Shown here: positions 46,709 to 56,256 of the stretch, in pieces
Numbering within the stretch: the stretch's first letter is position 1
Layout: every line of letters begins with the position of its first letter
NCBI RefSeq assembly: GCF_020386635.1
Contig: NZ_CP081942.1
Location: 3,224,001-3,288,000 of the forward strand
DNA: 64,000 nucleotides
Reading direction: 5' to 3'
DNA from: Pseudomonas sp. MM211
GTDB taxonomy: Bacteria > Pseudomonadota > Gammaproteobacteria > Pseudomonadales > Pseudomonadaceae
Translations under genes and position numbers: made by a program
Notes under the pieces: generated by a model
What the model was told of the DNA's origin: nothing
The model's input: the letters and a program-made list of their open reading frames with translations, nothing else
Databases searched by the model: none

Positions 46709-47497
46709 ATGAGAGTTTGGGCTGTAGCCAATCAGAAAGGCGGTGTGGGTAAAACCACCTCGTCCATCGCCCTGGCAGGTTTACTGGCTGATGCTGGCAA
46801 ACGTGTGGTGGTGGTCGATCTCGACCCGCATGGCTCGATGACCAGCTATTTCGGTCACGATCCCGATAGCCTGGAGCACAGCGTCTTCGACCTGTTCCAG
46901 CATCAGGGCAACGTGCCTCAGGAGCTACCGAAGCAGTTATTGCTACCAACCAGTCACGAACGAATTTCCCTGCTGCCATCGAGCACCGTTCTGGCTACGT
47001 TGGAGCGCCAGTCTCCTGGGCAGAGCGGTCTTGGCCTGGTGGTTGCCAAGAGCCTGGCGCAGCTGTGGCAAGACTTCGACCACGCAGTGATCGACAGCCC
47101 ACCGCTGCTCGGCATATTGATGGTCAATGCCCTGGCTGCTTGCCAGCAACTGGTGATCCCGGTGCAGACCGAGTTTCTCGCGGTGAAAGGCCTGGAGCGT
47201 ATGGTTAGCACGTTGGCAATGATCAATCGCTCGCGTAAGCATGCTTTGCCTTACACCATCGTACCGACCCTGTTCGACCGTCGTACCCAGGCGTCGATGT
47301 CCACCTTGCGGTTGCTCAAGAGCAGCTATCCGGAGACGCTCTGGCAAGGCTACATTCCGATTGATACTCGCCTGCGTGATGCCAGCCGGGCAGGGCTGAC
47401 GCCTTCGCAGTTCGATGGTAACAGCCGCGGCACTATTGCCTACCGTGCGCTGCTCAAGCATTTGTTGGCACAACAACCTGCGTCTCAGGTGGCCTGA
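46709..47497 (+). CDS. parC: ParA-family ATPase ParC (chemotaxis array placement)
   Basis: The 262-residue ParA/MinD ATPase has the deviant Walker A NQKGGVGKTTSSIALAG, the VVVVDLDPHGSMTSYFG motif and the switch region AVIDSPPLLGILMVNAL. In Vibrio and Pseudomonas this gene, set between motD and the CheW-like ParP gene, places chemotaxis arrays at the pole. GGAGG precedes the ATG by 9 bases. It is not a plasmid partition gene: there is no ParB or parS nearby. Confidence 0.88.
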   Translation: MRVWAVANQKGGVGKTTSSIALAGLLADAGKRVVVVDLDPHGSMTSYFGHDPDSLEHSVFDLFQHQGNVPQELPKQLLLPTSHERISLLPSSTVLATLERQSPGQSGLGLVVAKSLAQLWQDFDHAVIDSPPLLGILMVNALAACQQLVIPVQTEFLAVKGLERMVSTLAMINRSRKHALPYTIVPTLFDRRTQASMSTLRLLKSSYPETLWQGYIPIDTRLRDASRAGLTPSQFDGNSRGTIAYRALLKHLLAQQPASQVA

Positions 47498-47589
47498 TCC
47501 ATGATGGCTGGTTATTCTGCGAAAACTGGCTCAAGTCTGCCGCCACTGCGGCCGATAGCTCATACAGGTCTCCATTGCGGGTTGCATTC

Positions 47590-48417
47590 ATGAGTCGTTC
47601 AACTGCCACTGCCACACGGCCCCAGCTGGCACTGCAGTCCTACCTCGATGGTTTGCTGCAAGACGCGGCGGTCGAGCTTGAACTGGAGCTTGCCGAGAAC
47701 AGCCTCGATGAGTTCGAGGCTGCTGTGCTTGAGGAGCAGATTCGTGATGCCCAGACGGTGCCGCGCGTCGAAGCAGCGCCCCTGACGTTGGTGCAGCCGG
47801 TTGCCGAGGTAATTATCGAGCCGGTCGTCGAGGCTTTGGCTCCGGTGTTCGTCGAGCCGATTGCCATGCCGACAGTGGTCGAACCTGTGGCAGAGGTGCA
47901 TCGTCCGGCGCCACAGATCGCCTCGGTACTCGCCGACGGTCGTCCCGAGTGGGCTGAAGAGCCGTTCGAATGCCTGCTGTTCGATGTCGCCGGCCTGACG
48001 CTGGCTGTGCCGCTGGTGTGTCTCGGGTCGATTTACCCGCTGGCCGGGCAGGATCTGACACCTTTGTTTGGCCAGCCGGATTGGTTTTTGGGCATACTGC
48101 CATCACAGTCGGGTAACCTGAAAGTGCTCGATACGGCGCGCTGGGTCATGCCAGATCGCTACCGGGAAGATTTTCGTCAGGGGCTGCAGTACGTGATTTC
48201 CGTTCAGGGCTACGAGTGGGGGCTGGCGGTTCATCAGGTCAGCCGCTCGATTCGCCTGAGCCCGGACGAGATCAAGTGGCGTAGCCAGCGTACACAACGG
48301 CCTTGGCTGGCCGGCACGGTGATCGAACACATGTGCGCACTGCTGGATGTGGCCGCATTGGCTGAATTGATTGCCAGCGGCGCAGCCAAGCGCATGACCA
48401 ACGGACAGATACACTGA
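47590..48417 (+). CDS. parP: CheW-domain protein ParP
   Basis: This 275-residue protein has an N-terminal region of about 110 residues rich in Val, Glu, Pro and Ala, followed by a CheW-like domain (FECLLFDVAGLTLAVPLVCL to YEWGLAVHQVSRSIRLSP). ParP couples ParC to CheA and receptors and stabilises polar arrays. The ATG at 47590 is preferred over a TTG five codons earlier. It is 92 bases after parC and 90 before cheW. The partner role is by homology and position. Confidence 0.85.
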   Translation: MSRSTATATRPQLALQSYLDGLLQDAAVELELELAENSLDEFEAAVLEEQIRDAQTVPRVEAAPLTLVQPVAEVIIEPVVEALAPVFVEPIAMPTVVEPVAEVHRPAPQIASVLADGRPEWAEEPFECLLFDVAGLTLAVPLVCLGSIYPLAGQDLTPLFGQPDWFLGILPSQSGNLKVLDTARWVMPDRYREDFRQGLQYVISVQGYEWGLAVHQVSRSIRLSPDEIKWRSQRTQRPWLAGTVIEHMCALLDVAALAELIASGAAKRMTNGQIH

Positions 48418-48507
48418 TTACTGGGCGCACGGGCTCTTGCACGTGCGGCCGATTGAATAGCGGGACTCCCGCACACCGCCATGCGCGGTCAATGACGAGG
48501 CTAGGCC

Positions 48508-48987
48508 ATGAAGAAAAGCTCTGCACAAGGCGCTGAAGATCCGATCCTGCAGTGGGTCACGTTCCGTCTGGACAACGAAACCTACGGCATCAACGTGATG
48601 CAGGTGCAGGAAGTCCTGCGCTACACGGAAATCGCCCCGGTACCGGGTGCGCCTAGCTACGTGCTGGGGATCATCAACCTGCGCGGCAACGTGGTCACCG
48701 TGATCGACACGCGCCAGCGTTTCGGTCTGGATTCCTCCGATGTCACCGACAACACCCGTATCGTCATCATCGAGGCGGACAAGCAGGTTGTTGGCATCAT
48801 GGTCGACAGCGTGGCCGAAGTGGTTTACCTGCGTCAGTCCGAAGTGGAAACAGCACCGAACGTCGGCAATGACGAGTCGGCCAAGTTCATCCAGGGCGTG
48901 TGCAACAAGAACGGCGAGCTGCTGATTCTGGTCGAGCTGGACAAGATGATGACCGAGGAAGAGTGGTCGGAGCTGGAGAGCATCTGA
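48508..48987 (+). CDS. cheW: Chemotaxis coupling protein CheW
   Basis: CheW (159 residues) links chemoreceptors to the CheA P5 domain. The typical core is present: LQWVTFRLDNETYGINVMQV, VPGAPSYVLGIINLRGNVV and VIDTRQRFGL. It ends ELDKMMTEEEWSELESI. The ATG at 48508 follows GACGAGG. The DUF2802 gene begins one base after its stop. Confidence 0.96.
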   Translation: MKKSSAQGAEDPILQWVTFRLDNETYGINVMQVQEVLRYTEIAPVPGAPSYVLGIINLRGNVVTVIDTRQRFGLDSSDVTDNTRIVIIEADKQVVGIMVDSVAEVVYLRQSEVETAPNVGNDESAKFIQGVCNKNGELLILVELDKMMTEEEWSELESI

Positions 48988-48988
48988 C

Positions 48989-49387
48989 GTGCTTGAAGCC
49001 GCGCTCATCGTTCTCGCCTTGGTCTGCGCCGGGCTAGTGGGCACTTGTGTCTGGCTGGCAGGGCGGCTGCGTCTGGCCAGTCAGCTGCAGGCTGAGCGCG
49101 ATGCCCAGCGTGACCAGCGTATCCGCGAGCTCGGCAAGCGCCTGGATACCTACCTGACCGGCAGTATTCGCATGGGCGAAGAGCTCCACGAGCTGCGTCG
49201 CACTGTCGCGCCACTACCGGATAAGCTGACCCAGATCGAACAGCGTGACCCCTCCAGCCTGTCATTTACCCAAGCCGCGCGCTTGGTGGGCATGGGGGCG
49301 AGCGCCGACGATCTGACGCATTCCTGCGGCCTGAGCAAGGCCGAGGCCGAACTGGTTGCCAAGCTGCACCAGTCCCGCCGCTCCTGA
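48989..49387 (+). CDS. DUF2802 protein
   Basis: This 132-residue protein has an N-terminal membrane helix (LIVLALVCAGLVGTCVWLAG) and a coiled-coil middle. A C-terminal helix-turn-helix-like block (FTQAARLVGMGASADDLTHS, then GLSKAEAELVAKLH) follows. It is the DUF2802 family, which commonly follows cheW in Pseudomonas and Shewanella-type chemotaxis loci. Function is unknown. It starts at GTG, one base after cheW, so it is co-translated; a link with chemotaxis arrays is inferred from context. Confidence 0.82.
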   Translation: MLEAALIVLALVCAGLVGTCVWLAGRLRLASQLQAERDAQRDQRIRELGKRLDTYLTGSIRMGEELHELRRTVAPLPDKLTQIEQRDPSSLSFTQAARLVGMGASADDLTHSCGLSKAEAELVAKLHQSRRS

Positions 49388-49413
49388 TTCTTCTAAGTCT
49401 GTTACGTCTTAAT

Positions 49414-49492
49414 CCTGGGTATCGCTTCGCTCAACGCCAGGCTACGGCTGGCGCACCTGGCGCGTCCTTCTGAGCGAAGCGACACTCGGGGC
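49414..49492. repeat. Intergenic inverted repeat (family F, GGGTATCGCTTCGCTCA)
   Basis: CCTGGGTATCGCTTCGCTCA at 49414-49433 is matched by TGAGCGAAGCGA at 49471-49482. The inner arms are 12-bp exact inverted repeats. A relative occurs at 60753-60833. It lies between the convergent DUF2802 gene and the FlhB-like gene and may also act as a transcript end. Confidence 0.7.
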
Positions 49493-49510
49493 AGATTCCG
49501 CGTCGACAGC

Positions 49511-49852
49511 CTAACGCTGGCTGCCCTTGCGATCAGGCCCATCAAGCAGCAGCGGGCCGTCCTTCGTCTTGCCGCGCGGGTCGAAGCCAGGCGGGTATTT
49601 GCCCTTCAGGTACCAGGCGAATGCGATGATTTCGGCGATGCAGCGGTACAACTGCTCGGGAATCGCTTCGCCCAGCTCCAGACGTGCGAGTAGGCGTACC
49701 AGTTCGGCGTTCTCGTAGATCGGCACATCGTGAGCCCGGGCGATGGCGAGGATCGCCTCGGCCAGTTCGTCATCGCCCTTGGCGCTGAGGTTGGGAGCGT
49801 TCTGGCCATCGTAGGTGAGGGCGATGGCCTGGCGTGGGGCTTTTGGGCTCAT
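49511..49852 (-). CDS. FlhB cytoplasmic-domain homologue (FlhB2/FlhX-like)
   Basis: The 113-residue protein matches only the end of FlhB/YscU (after the cleavage site): AIALTYDGQNAPNLSAKGDD corresponds to FAVALKYDPE-GQAPMLLAKG of FlhB, and VPIYENAELVRLLARLELG to the last helices. It has no membrane helices and no NPTH site. It overlaps the FliK-like gene by 4 bases and is the distal gene. Such proteins (FlhX, FhlB) can partly replace the FlhB C-terminus in other bacteria; a role in export specificity is inferred. Confidence 0.82.
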   Translation of the reverse strand: MSPKAPRQAIALTYDGQNAPNLSAKGDDELAEAILAIARAHDVPIYENAELVRLLARLELGEAIPEQLYRCIAEIIAFAWYLKGKYPPGFDPRGKTKDGPLLLDGPDRKGSQR

Positions 49853-51390
49853 GCGGTTTCGTCGACCCAGCGCTGTTCCAGTGAGGTTTTCGGGCCTTGC
49901 GGTGGTGTGCCCTGACTACAGGCCAGATCACCGACCGTAAGGCCTGCCGCGACCAAGCGTTCGCGCAGGTTGCCCAGCTCTCGATCAATCATCCCTGCAG
50001 TACTGGCACGCTCTGCCCAGAGTTGGCTGGACAGGCTGCCATGGGCCAATTGCGCCTGCACCTGGAGCGGCCCGAGTGGATCGAGATCGAAAGCCAGGTC
50101 GATGCGCCAGAGCGTTTCCTTGGTTTCCTGTTTATCGGAGGGGGCCGGTTCCTCATGCTGAATTTTTACCTGCAGGGGCACTAGCTCATGCTGATTGCGC
50201 ATGGGCACTTCTATCTGCCAGGTCGTAACCAGTGCGCCGTCGGGCCCGGTCTGGCTCTGAGCCAGGCTGGAAAGCTGGTGGGTCTGTAAGCGAGAGATGG
50301 CTGCGGCGGCGAGCTTGAGCAGTGCCTCTAGGTCGGACTCCCCGTCCATTGCCTGCAGCAGGCGGCTGGGCAGGGGGAAGCTCATGGCCTGTTGGCGCCC
50401 GCTGCTCTGGCCGATATTGCCGAGAATGTTACGGGCGAAGGCCGGCAGTGCCTGGGTCATGGCAGTGGCCGATGCGGTGGCGGCAGCCAGGGGCGCGGAG
50501 CCAGGCAGCAGCGGCAGCAACTGGCTGACCAGGCGCAGCAGGTTGGCCTTCATGTCGGTACTCAGTGCGCCAGGCTGGCCTGCCAGCAGTTTACTTTCGA
50601 GAAACAGACCGCTGTTTTCCAGCGCCTGCATGAGGCCCTTGCCGCTGCTCATCTGCTCGCCACTCGGCAGCCCACCAAGCAGCTTGTCGATGCTGCCGCG
50701 CAGGCCATCGGGCATGCCACTCTGACCGCCCATTCCCTTCAACGCTGCCATCAGGCCTTCCAGTGAGCCCTGGCGACTCTGCTGATTACCGAGTTGCTGC
50801 AGCAGCGCCAATTGATCGAGCCTGCCGCTCAATGGCAAGAAGGACAGGGATTGGTCGCCCTGCACGCGTGCGCTGAGCAGACTGCCCAAGGGCAGGTCGA
50901 GGTGAGTTTCCAGGCTCAGCTTGCTGCCTGCCAGAGGCGTGTTGAGCAGGTTCACCAGCACCTTGTAGACGGTTTGTGCGGCCTGCGCCGGCATTGCTTC
51001 GCGAGCGATGACCTTGCCCTGCAGTAGCGTGCCGACGGGCAATTGCTCGAGGTCGATACTGGTCAGCGGTTTGCCACCGGCGAGTACCGCCAGGGCCAGG
51101 CGCGTGTCGGACAGGGCCGTGATCGCCAGCGCCGTGCCCTGGGCCAAGGGCTGTGGGCTGCTGGCCTGCAGCGTAGCCTGACGGCCGCCTTCCAGCGTCA
51201 CGCGCAGCATCAGCTGAAAATTCTGCGCCACCTCCTTGAGGCCCACCACTTCTGCCTTGGCACTCTCGCCTTTGCCCATCAGGCCATCGAGGGGCTGCAA
51301 AAGCTTGACCGCCAGGTCGGCGGCATTGACTTGCGGCCGGCTGGCAGGAGGTGCTGCGGCGATAGGACGCGATCCACTGATCTCGGTCAT
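49849..51390 (-). CDS. FliK-domain protein (second hook-length-control-like)
   Basis: This 513-residue protein is Leu/Gln/Ser/Gly-rich. The N-terminal half has two repeats of an SH3/OB-like motif (TLEGGRQATLQASSPQPL, then LLQGKVIARE). The C-terminal FliK-type domain (WRIDLAFDLDPLGPLQVQAQ to ELGNLRERLVAAGLTVGDL) is present. It differs from the true FliK at 27402 and is longer. It overlaps the FlhB-like gene by 4 bases, so the two are co-translated. Whether it is exported or affects the ruler function is unknown. Confidence 0.8.
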   Translation of the reverse strand: MTEISGSRPIAAAPPASRPQVNAADLAVKLLQPLDGLMGKGESAKAEVVGLKEVAQNFQLMLRVTLEGGRQATLQASSPQPLAQGTALAITALSDTRLALAVLAGGKPLTSIDLEQLPVGTLLQGKVIAREAMPAQAAQTVYKVLVNLLNTPLAGSKLSLETHLDLPLGSLLSARVQGDQSLSFLPLSGRLDQLALLQQLGNQQSRQGSLEGLMAALKGMGGQSGMPDGLRGSIDKLLGGLPSGEQMSSGKGLMQALENSGLFLESKLLAGQPGALSTDMKANLLRLVSQLLPLLPGSAPLAAATASATAMTQALPAFARNILGNIGQSSGRQQAMSFPLPSRLLQAMDGESDLEALLKLAAAAISRLQTHQLSSLAQSQTGPDGALVTTWQIEVPMRNQHELVPLQVKIQHEEPAPSDKQETKETLWRIDLAFDLDPLGPLQVQAQLAHGSLSSQLWAERASTAGMIDRELGNLRERLVAAGLTVGDLACSQGTPPQGPKTSLEQRWVDETA

Positions 51391-51444
51391 TAAGTCTCAT
51401 ACTCTGTAGCCAAAAGCGCACTGCGAGTGGGCCTATTGGGCATG

Positions 51445-51450
51445 TATAAT
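51445..51450 (+). promoter_or_regulatory. Candidate -10 of the ccm operon
   Basis: A perfect TATAAT, preceded by TG, is 70 bases before ccmA. The -35 is not recognisable. It lies between ccmA and the divergent FliK-like gene. Confidence 0.5.
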
Positions 51451-51520
51451 TCCGGCCACTTCAATGTCCGCATCATTATAGCGGCCACATTCGTCTCGAC
51501 TTGAACCAGGTGTCCGCGCT

Positions 51521-52156
51521 GTGAGCAGTCCCTTTCTCGAAGCCATGGCACTTTCCTGCGAACGGGATTGGCGCCTGCTGTTCGAGAATCTCGATATTCA
51601 GCTGGACGCCGGGCAGATGCTACAGGTATCCGGCCCCAACGGCAGCGGCAAGACCAGCCTGCTGCGTGTACTCGCCGGATTGAGGCAACCCACCTCCGGG
51701 CAAATTCGCCTCAAGGGCCAGCCACTGGCCAGCCGCAGCGGTGATCTGGCCAGTGACTTACTGTGGATTGGTCATGCTGCTGGCATCAAGGGCTTGCTCA
51801 GTGCCGAGGAAAATCTCGCCTGGCTCTGCGCTCTACATCGCCCCGCGAGCCGCGAGCAGATCTGGCAGGCGCTGGAGGCGGTGGGGCTCCGAGGTTTTGA
51901 AGATGTGCCCTGTCACACCCTCTCGGCCGGCCAGCAACGCCGCGTGGCACTGGCGCGGCTTTATCTCGATGGCCCGCCGCTGTGGATTCTCGACGAGCCG
52001 TTCACTGCCCTGGACAAATATGCCGTGAGCCAGTTGGAAGAGCATCTGGCTGCGCATTGCCAGCAGGGCGGCCTGGTGATTCTGACCACCCACCATACGT
52101 TGAGCCGCATGCCGGTGAGTTACCGCGATCTTGATCTGGGACAGCACGCCGCATGA
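51521..52156 (+). CDS. ccmA: Cytochrome c maturation ATPase CcmA
   Basis: CcmA (211 residues) is the ATPase of the CcmABCD complex, which releases haem-loaded CcmE. Walker A is [12 protein letters not shown], the signature [14 protein letters not shown], and Walker [13 protein letters not shown]. Translation starts at GTG 51521; no ATG fits better. It is the first gene of the ccm operon, overlapping ccmB by 4 bases. Confidence 0.95.
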   Translation: MSSPFLEAMALSCERDWRLLFENLDIQLDAGQMLQVSGPNGSGKTSLLRVLAGLRQPTSGQIRLKGQPLASRSGDLASDLLWIGHAAGIKGLLSAEENLAWLCALHRPASREQIWQALEAVGLRGFEDVPCHTLSAGQQRRVALARLYLDGPPLWILDEPFTALDKYAVSQLEEHLAAHCQQGGLVILTTHHTLSRMPVSYRDLDLGQHAA

Positions 52157-52824
52157 ATAGCGTATTTATGCTGCTGGTCGTGCGCGAGGCGCGTCTGTTG
52201 TGTAGGCGCCCTGCAGAACTGGCTAACCCACTGGTGTTTTTCGCTATCGTCATCGCACTGTTTCCGCTGGCCGTCGGGCCACAAACGCAACTGCTGCAAA
52301 GCCTCTCACCTGGCCTGGTGTGGGTAGCAGCCTTGCTGGCGGTGCTGCTGTCTCTCGACGGCCTGTTCCGCAGCGACTTCGAAGATGGCTCGCTGGAACA
52401 GTGGGTGCTTTCCTCGCATCCATTGCCGCTGCTGGTGCTGGCCAAGGTCAGCGCGCACTGGCTGTTTTCCGGCCTGGCGCTGGTATTGCTGTCACCTTTG
52501 CTGGCCTTGATGCTCGGGTTGCCGGTGCGCTGCCTGCCGGTACTGCTCGCCACGTTACTGCTCGGCACGCCCATTCTCAGCCTGCTTGGTGCCGTGGGCG
52601 CCGCCCTTACCGTGGGGCTCAAGCGCGGCGGGTTGCTGCTGGCACTGCTGATTTTACCCTTGTACATCCCGGTGCTGATTCTTGGCAGCGGAGCCTTGCA
52701 GGCGAGCCTGCAGGGGCTGCCAGTGGCAGGCCATCTGTTATGGCTGGCCAGCCTCACCGCGCTGACAGTGACCCTGACGCCATTCGCCATTGCCGCCGGC
52801 CTGACCATCAGTGTCGGCGAATGA
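52153..52824 (+). CDS. ccmB: Cytochrome c maturation permease CcmB
   Basis: CcmB (223 residues) is the six-helix membrane subunit paired with CcmA. Family motifs [20 protein letters not shown] and [20 protein letters not shown] are clear. Its ATG overlaps the ccmA TGA. A 57-base space separates it from ccmC. Confidence 0.95.
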   Translation: MNSVFMLLVVREARLLCRRPAELANPLVFFAIVIALFPLAVGPQTQLLQSLSPGLVWVAALLAVLLSLDGLFRSDFEDGSLEQWVLSSHPLPLLVLAKVSAHWLFSGLALVLLSPLLALMLGLPVRCLPVLLATLLLGTPILSLLGAVGAALTVGLKRGGLLLALLILPLYIPVLILGSGALQASLQGLPVAGHLLWLASLTALTVTLTPFAIAAGLTISVGE

Positions 52825-52881
52825 TTCAACCGTGCTACCGAGGATGGCCGCCGATTTCGGTTCTGGCCCCTACCTCGGAGA

Positions 52882-53652
52882 ATGATGAGTGACCTGATGA
52901 ATTGGACATGGTTTCACAAGTTGGGCTCGCCCAAATGGTTCTATGAAATCAGTGGCCGCTGGCTGCCCGGGCTGGCCATCGCCGCTGCCGTGCTGCTGGT
53001 CGTGGGTACTGTCTGGGGGCTGGCATTCGCGCCACCGGACTACCAGCAGGGCAACAGTTTCCGAATCATCTACATCCACGTGCCGGCGGCTTTCCTGGCG
53101 CAGTCGATCTACGTGATGCTGGCCGTGGCTGGGCTCGTCGGTCTGGTATGGAAGATGAAACTGGCTGATGTCGCCCTGCAGCAGGCTGCGCCCGTCGGCG
53201 CCTGGATGACCGCCATCGCGCTGATCACCGGCGCGGTGTGGGGCAAGCCGACCTGGGGGACTTACTGGATTTGGGATGCGCGCCTGACCTCGATGCTGAT
53301 CCTGCTGTTTCTGTATTTCGGCGTGATCGCCCTCGGCCAGGCGATCAGCAACCGCGACAGCGCCGCCAAGGCCTGCGCAGTACTGGCGGTGGTCGGGGTG
53401 ATCAACATCCCGATCATCAAGTATTCGGTGGAGTGGTGGAACACCCTGCACCAGCCAGCCACTTTCAGCGTTATCGACAAGCCGGCGATGCCCATGCAGA
53501 TGTGGCTGCCGCTGCTGATCATGGTGCTGGGCTTCTACTGCTTCTTCGCCGCCGTGCTGCTGATGCGCATGCGCCTCGAAGTGTTACGCCGCGAAGCACG
53601 CAGCAGCTGGGTGAAGGCCGAGATCCGCGCGCAGGTGGAGGGTAAACGATGA
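52882..53652 (+). CDS. ccmC: Haem delivery protein CcmC
   Basis: CcmC (256 residues) loads haem onto CcmE. It has six helices and the Trp-rich haem-handling loop [19 protein letters not shown], with conserved His in [10 protein letters not shown] and ahead of the last helices. Two adjacent ATGs (52882, 52885) follow CGGAG. Its stop overlaps the ccmD ATG by 4 bases. Confidence 0.95.
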   Translation: MMSDLMNWTWFHKLGSPKWFYEISGRWLPGLAIAAAVLLVVGTVWGLAFAPPDYQQGNSFRIIYIHVPAAFLAQSIYVMLAVAGLVGLVWKMKLADVALQQAAPVGAWMTAIALITGAVWGKPTWGTYWIWDARLTSMLILLFLYFGVIALGQAISNRDSAAKACAVLAVVGVINIPIIKYSVEWWNTLHQPATFSVIDKPAMPMQMWLPLLIMVLGFYCFFAAVLLMRMRLEVLRREARSSWVKAEIRAQVEGKR

Positions 53653-53825
53653 GTTTTTCGTCATTCGCCGACTTCCTCGCCATGGGCAACCACGGTGCTT
53701 ATGTCTGGTCAGCCTACGGCATCTGCTTTGCCGTGCTGGTGCTAAATGTGCTGTTGCCGCTGCATGCGCGGCGCCGCCATCTGCAGGATGAGGCGCGTCG
53801 TATGCGCCGGGAGGAATCACGTTGA
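53649..53825 (+). CDS. ccmD: Small haem exporter subunit CcmD
   Basis: CcmD (58 residues) holds CcmABC and CcmE together. It has one helix ([20 protein letters not shown]) with the conserved MGNHGAYVW start and a strongly basic C-terminal tail ([20 protein letters not shown]). It begins in the ATGA overlap with ccmC and its stop overlaps the ccmE TTG start by 4 bases. Confidence 0.93.
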   Translation: MSFSSFADFLAMGNHGAYVWSAYGICFAVLVLNVLLPLHARRRHLQDEARRMRREESR

Positions 53826-54286
53826 ACGCTGTTCGCAAGAAGCGCCTGTTTATCGTTCTGGCCATCGTCGCCGGGGTCGGTATCGCCGTAGCGCTGGCCT
53901 TGAGCGCATTGCAGCAGAACATCAACCTGTTCTACAGCCCAAGCCAGATAGTCAACGGCGAAGCGCCATTGGATACCCGAATCCGCGCTGGAGGCATGGT
54001 GGAAAAGGGCTCGGTGAAACGCTCGAGTGACTCGCTGCAGACCGACTTCGTGGTCTCCGACGGCGTCGCACAGGTGACCATCCGCTTTCACGGCATCCTG
54101 CCGGACCTGTTTCGCGAGGGGCAGGGCATCGTCGCCATGGGCAAGGTCGATGACAGCGGCATGCTGCTCGCCGACGAAGTGCTGGCCAAGCACGATGAGA
54201 ACTACATGCCGCCCGAGGTCAAGCAGGCTTTGGAGCAGAGTGGCATGAGCAAGCAATACGAGAAGGCCGGGGAGGCCACGCAATGA
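53822..54286 (+). CDS. ccmE: Haem chaperone CcmE
   Basis: CcmE (154 residues) carries haem covalently through His124 in [14 protein letters not shown] single N-terminal anchor ([20 protein letters not shown]) and an OB-fold domain ([29 protein letters not shown] strand) follow. The start is TTG at 53822, overlapping ccmD; AGGAATCACG precedes it. It ends in an overlap with ccmF. Confidence 0.94.
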   Translation: MNAVRKKRLFIVLAIVAGVGIAVALALSALQQNINLFYSPSQIVNGEAPLDTRIRAGGMVEKGSVKRSSDSLQTDFVVSDGVAQVTIRFHGILPDLFREGQGIVAMGKVDDSGMLLADEVLAKHDENYMPPEVKQALEQSGMSKQYEKAGEATQ

Positions 54287-56256
54287 TTCCCGAACTCGGC
54301 CATCTGGCAATGATCCTCGCGCTGTGCCTGGCCCTGGTGCAGTCCACGCTGCCGCTGATTGGCGCCTGGCGCGGCGATCGGCAGTGGATGAGCCTGGCGC
54401 AGCCTGCCGCCTGGGGGCAGTTTGCCTTTCTGGTGTTTTCCTTCGCCTGCCTTACGTATTCCTTTATGGCCGACGATTTTTCCGTAGCCTACGTGGCGCA
54501 GAATTCCAACACCGCGCTGCCCTGGTATTACAAATTCAGCGCCGTATGGGGCGCCCACGAGGGCTCGCTGTTGCTTTGGGCGCTGATTCTCGGCGGTTGG
54601 ACTTTCGCCGTGGCGATCTTTTCCCGACAGTTGCCCGAGGAGATGCTCGCCCGTGTGCTGGGCGTGATGGGCATCATCAGCGTCGGCTTCCTACTGTTTC
54701 TGATCATCACCTCGAATCCGTTCACTCGCTTACTGCCGAACGTGCCGTCCGATGGCCGCGACCTCAATCCGCTGCTGCAGGATTTCGGCCTGATCATTCA
54801 CCCGCCGATGCTCTACATGGGCTACGTGGGTTTCTCGGTGGCCTTCGCCTTCGCCATTGCTGCTCTGCTCGGCGGCAAGCTGGACGCCGCCTGGGCCCGC
54901 TGGTCGCGGCCCTGGACCATCGTTGCCTGGGCCTTTCTAGGCATCGGCATCGCCTTGGGCTCATGGTGGGCCTACTACGAACTCGGCTGGGGCGGCTGGT
55001 GGTTCTGGGATCCGGTGGAAAACGCTTCGTTCATGCCCTGGCTGGTCGGCACCGCGCTGATCCACTCCCTGGCTGTGACCGAGAAGCGCGGTGTGTTCAA
55101 GAGCTGGACAGTGCTGCTCGCCATCGCCGCGTTCTCCCTGAGCCTGCTGGGGACTTTTCTGGTTCGCTCCGGGGTGCTGACCTCGGTGCATGCGTTCGCC
55201 AGTGATCCGGAGCGGGGCGTATTCATTCTCGCCTTCCTGTTGCTGGTGGTCGGCGGTTCGCTGACCCTGTTCGCCCTGCGTGCCCCCGTGGTGCGCAGCC
55301 AGGTCGGCTTCAGCCTGTGGTCGCGGGAAACCCTGCTGCTGGCCAACAACTTGATTCTGGTGGTGGCGGCCTCGATGATCCTGCTTGGCACCCTTTATCC
55401 GCTGGTGCTGGATGCCCTGAGCGGCGCCAAACTGTCGGTCGGCCCGCCGTATTTCAATGCGTTGTTCGTACCTCTGATGGGCTTGCTGATGGCGGTACTC
55501 GCGGTTGGCGTGCTGGTGCGCTGGAAGGACACGCCCGTGCGCTGGCTGCTCGGCATGCTCGCGCCGGTGTTGGTGGCCAGCGTGATATTGGCGTTGCTGG
55601 CCAGTTGGCTGTGGGGCGATTTCCACTGGGCGGTGCTCGGTGTTTGCATGCTGGCCGCGTGGGTGGTTCTGGCCGGGTTGCGTGATATTCAGGACAAAAC
55701 CCGCCACAAGGGCTTGTTCAAAGGCATGGCCAGCCTTGGCCGCAGTTACTGGGGCATGCAGCTGGCTCACCTGGGCCTGGCGGTCTGCGCACTGGGGGTG
55801 ATCCTCACCAGCCTCGGCAGCTTCGAGCGCGACATGCGCATGGCGCCGGGTGATGCCGTGGAACTGGGCGGTTATCGGTTCGTGTTCGAAGGGGCGGCGC
55901 ATCACGAGGGGCCGAACTTCATCTCCGACCGCGGTACGGTACGGGTCTTCGAAGGCGAGCGGCAGATCGCTCTGCTGCACCCGGAAAAACGCCTGTACAC
56001 CGTGCAGCAATCGGTGATGACCGAAGCCGGCATCGACGCTGGCCTGACCCGCGACCTGTTCGTTGCTCTTGGCGAGCCGCTGGAGCAGGGCGCCTGGGCC
56101 GTGCGCGTGCACATCAAGCCCTTCGTACGTTGGATTTGGCTGGGCGCCTTGATGATGGGTTTCGGCGGCTTCCTCGCCGCAGCCGACAAGCGCTACCGGA
56201 TGAAGGTCAAGACGCGCGTGCGTGACGCGCTTGGCCTGCAGGAGGCACAAGCATGA
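54283..56256 (+). CDS. ccmF: Cytochrome c haem lyase CcmF
   Basis: CcmF (657 residues) attaches haem from CcmE to apocytochrome c. It has about 15 helices, the WWD loop [19 protein letters not shown], and conserved His in [18 protein letters not shown] GAHEGS and [13 protein letters not shown]. The C-terminal helix anchors a periplasmic domain. Four-base overlaps on both sides show coupled translation. Confidence 0.96.
   Translation: MIPELGHLAMILALCLALVQSTLPLIGAWRGDRQWMSLAQPAAWGQFAFLVFSFACLTYSFMADDFSVAYVAQNSNTALPWYYKFSAVWGAHEGSLLLWALILGGWTFAVAIFSRQLPEEMLARVLGVMGIISVGFLLFLIITSNPFTRLLPNVPSDGRDLNPLLQDFGLIIHPPMLYMGYVGFSVAFAFAIAALLGGKLDAAWARWSRPWTIVAWAFLGIGIALGSWWAYYELGWGGWWFWDPVENASFMPWLVGTALIHSLAVTEKRGVFKSWTVLLAIAAFSLSLLGTFLVRSGVLTSVHAFASDPERGVFILAFLLLVVGGSLTLFALRAPVVRSQVGFSLWSRETLLLANNLILVVAASMILLGTLYPLVLDALSGAKLSVGPPYFNALFVPLMGLLMAVLAVGVLVRWKDTPVRWLLGMLAPVLVASVILALLASWLWGDFHWAVLGVCMLAAWVVLAGLRDIQDKTRHKGLFKGMASLGRSYWGMQLAHLGLAVCALGVILTSLGSFERDMRMAPGDAVELGGYRFVFEGAAHHEGPNFISDRGTVRVFEGERQIALLHPEKRLYTVQQSVMTEAGIDAGLTRDLFVALGEPLEQGAWAVRVHIKPFVRWIWLGALMMGFGGFLAAADKRYRMKVKTRVRDALGLQEAQA

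Noticed and set aside
46709..47497. Plasmid or chromosome partition ParA
   Set aside because: No ParB gene or parS-like repeats nearby; position between motD and a CheW-like gene fits ParC of chemotaxis arrays.
49511..49852. Type III secretion (virulence) gene YscU/HrcU
   Set aside because: Only the C-terminal cytoplasmic part is present, with no other secretion-system genes around; it is next to a FliK-like gene.
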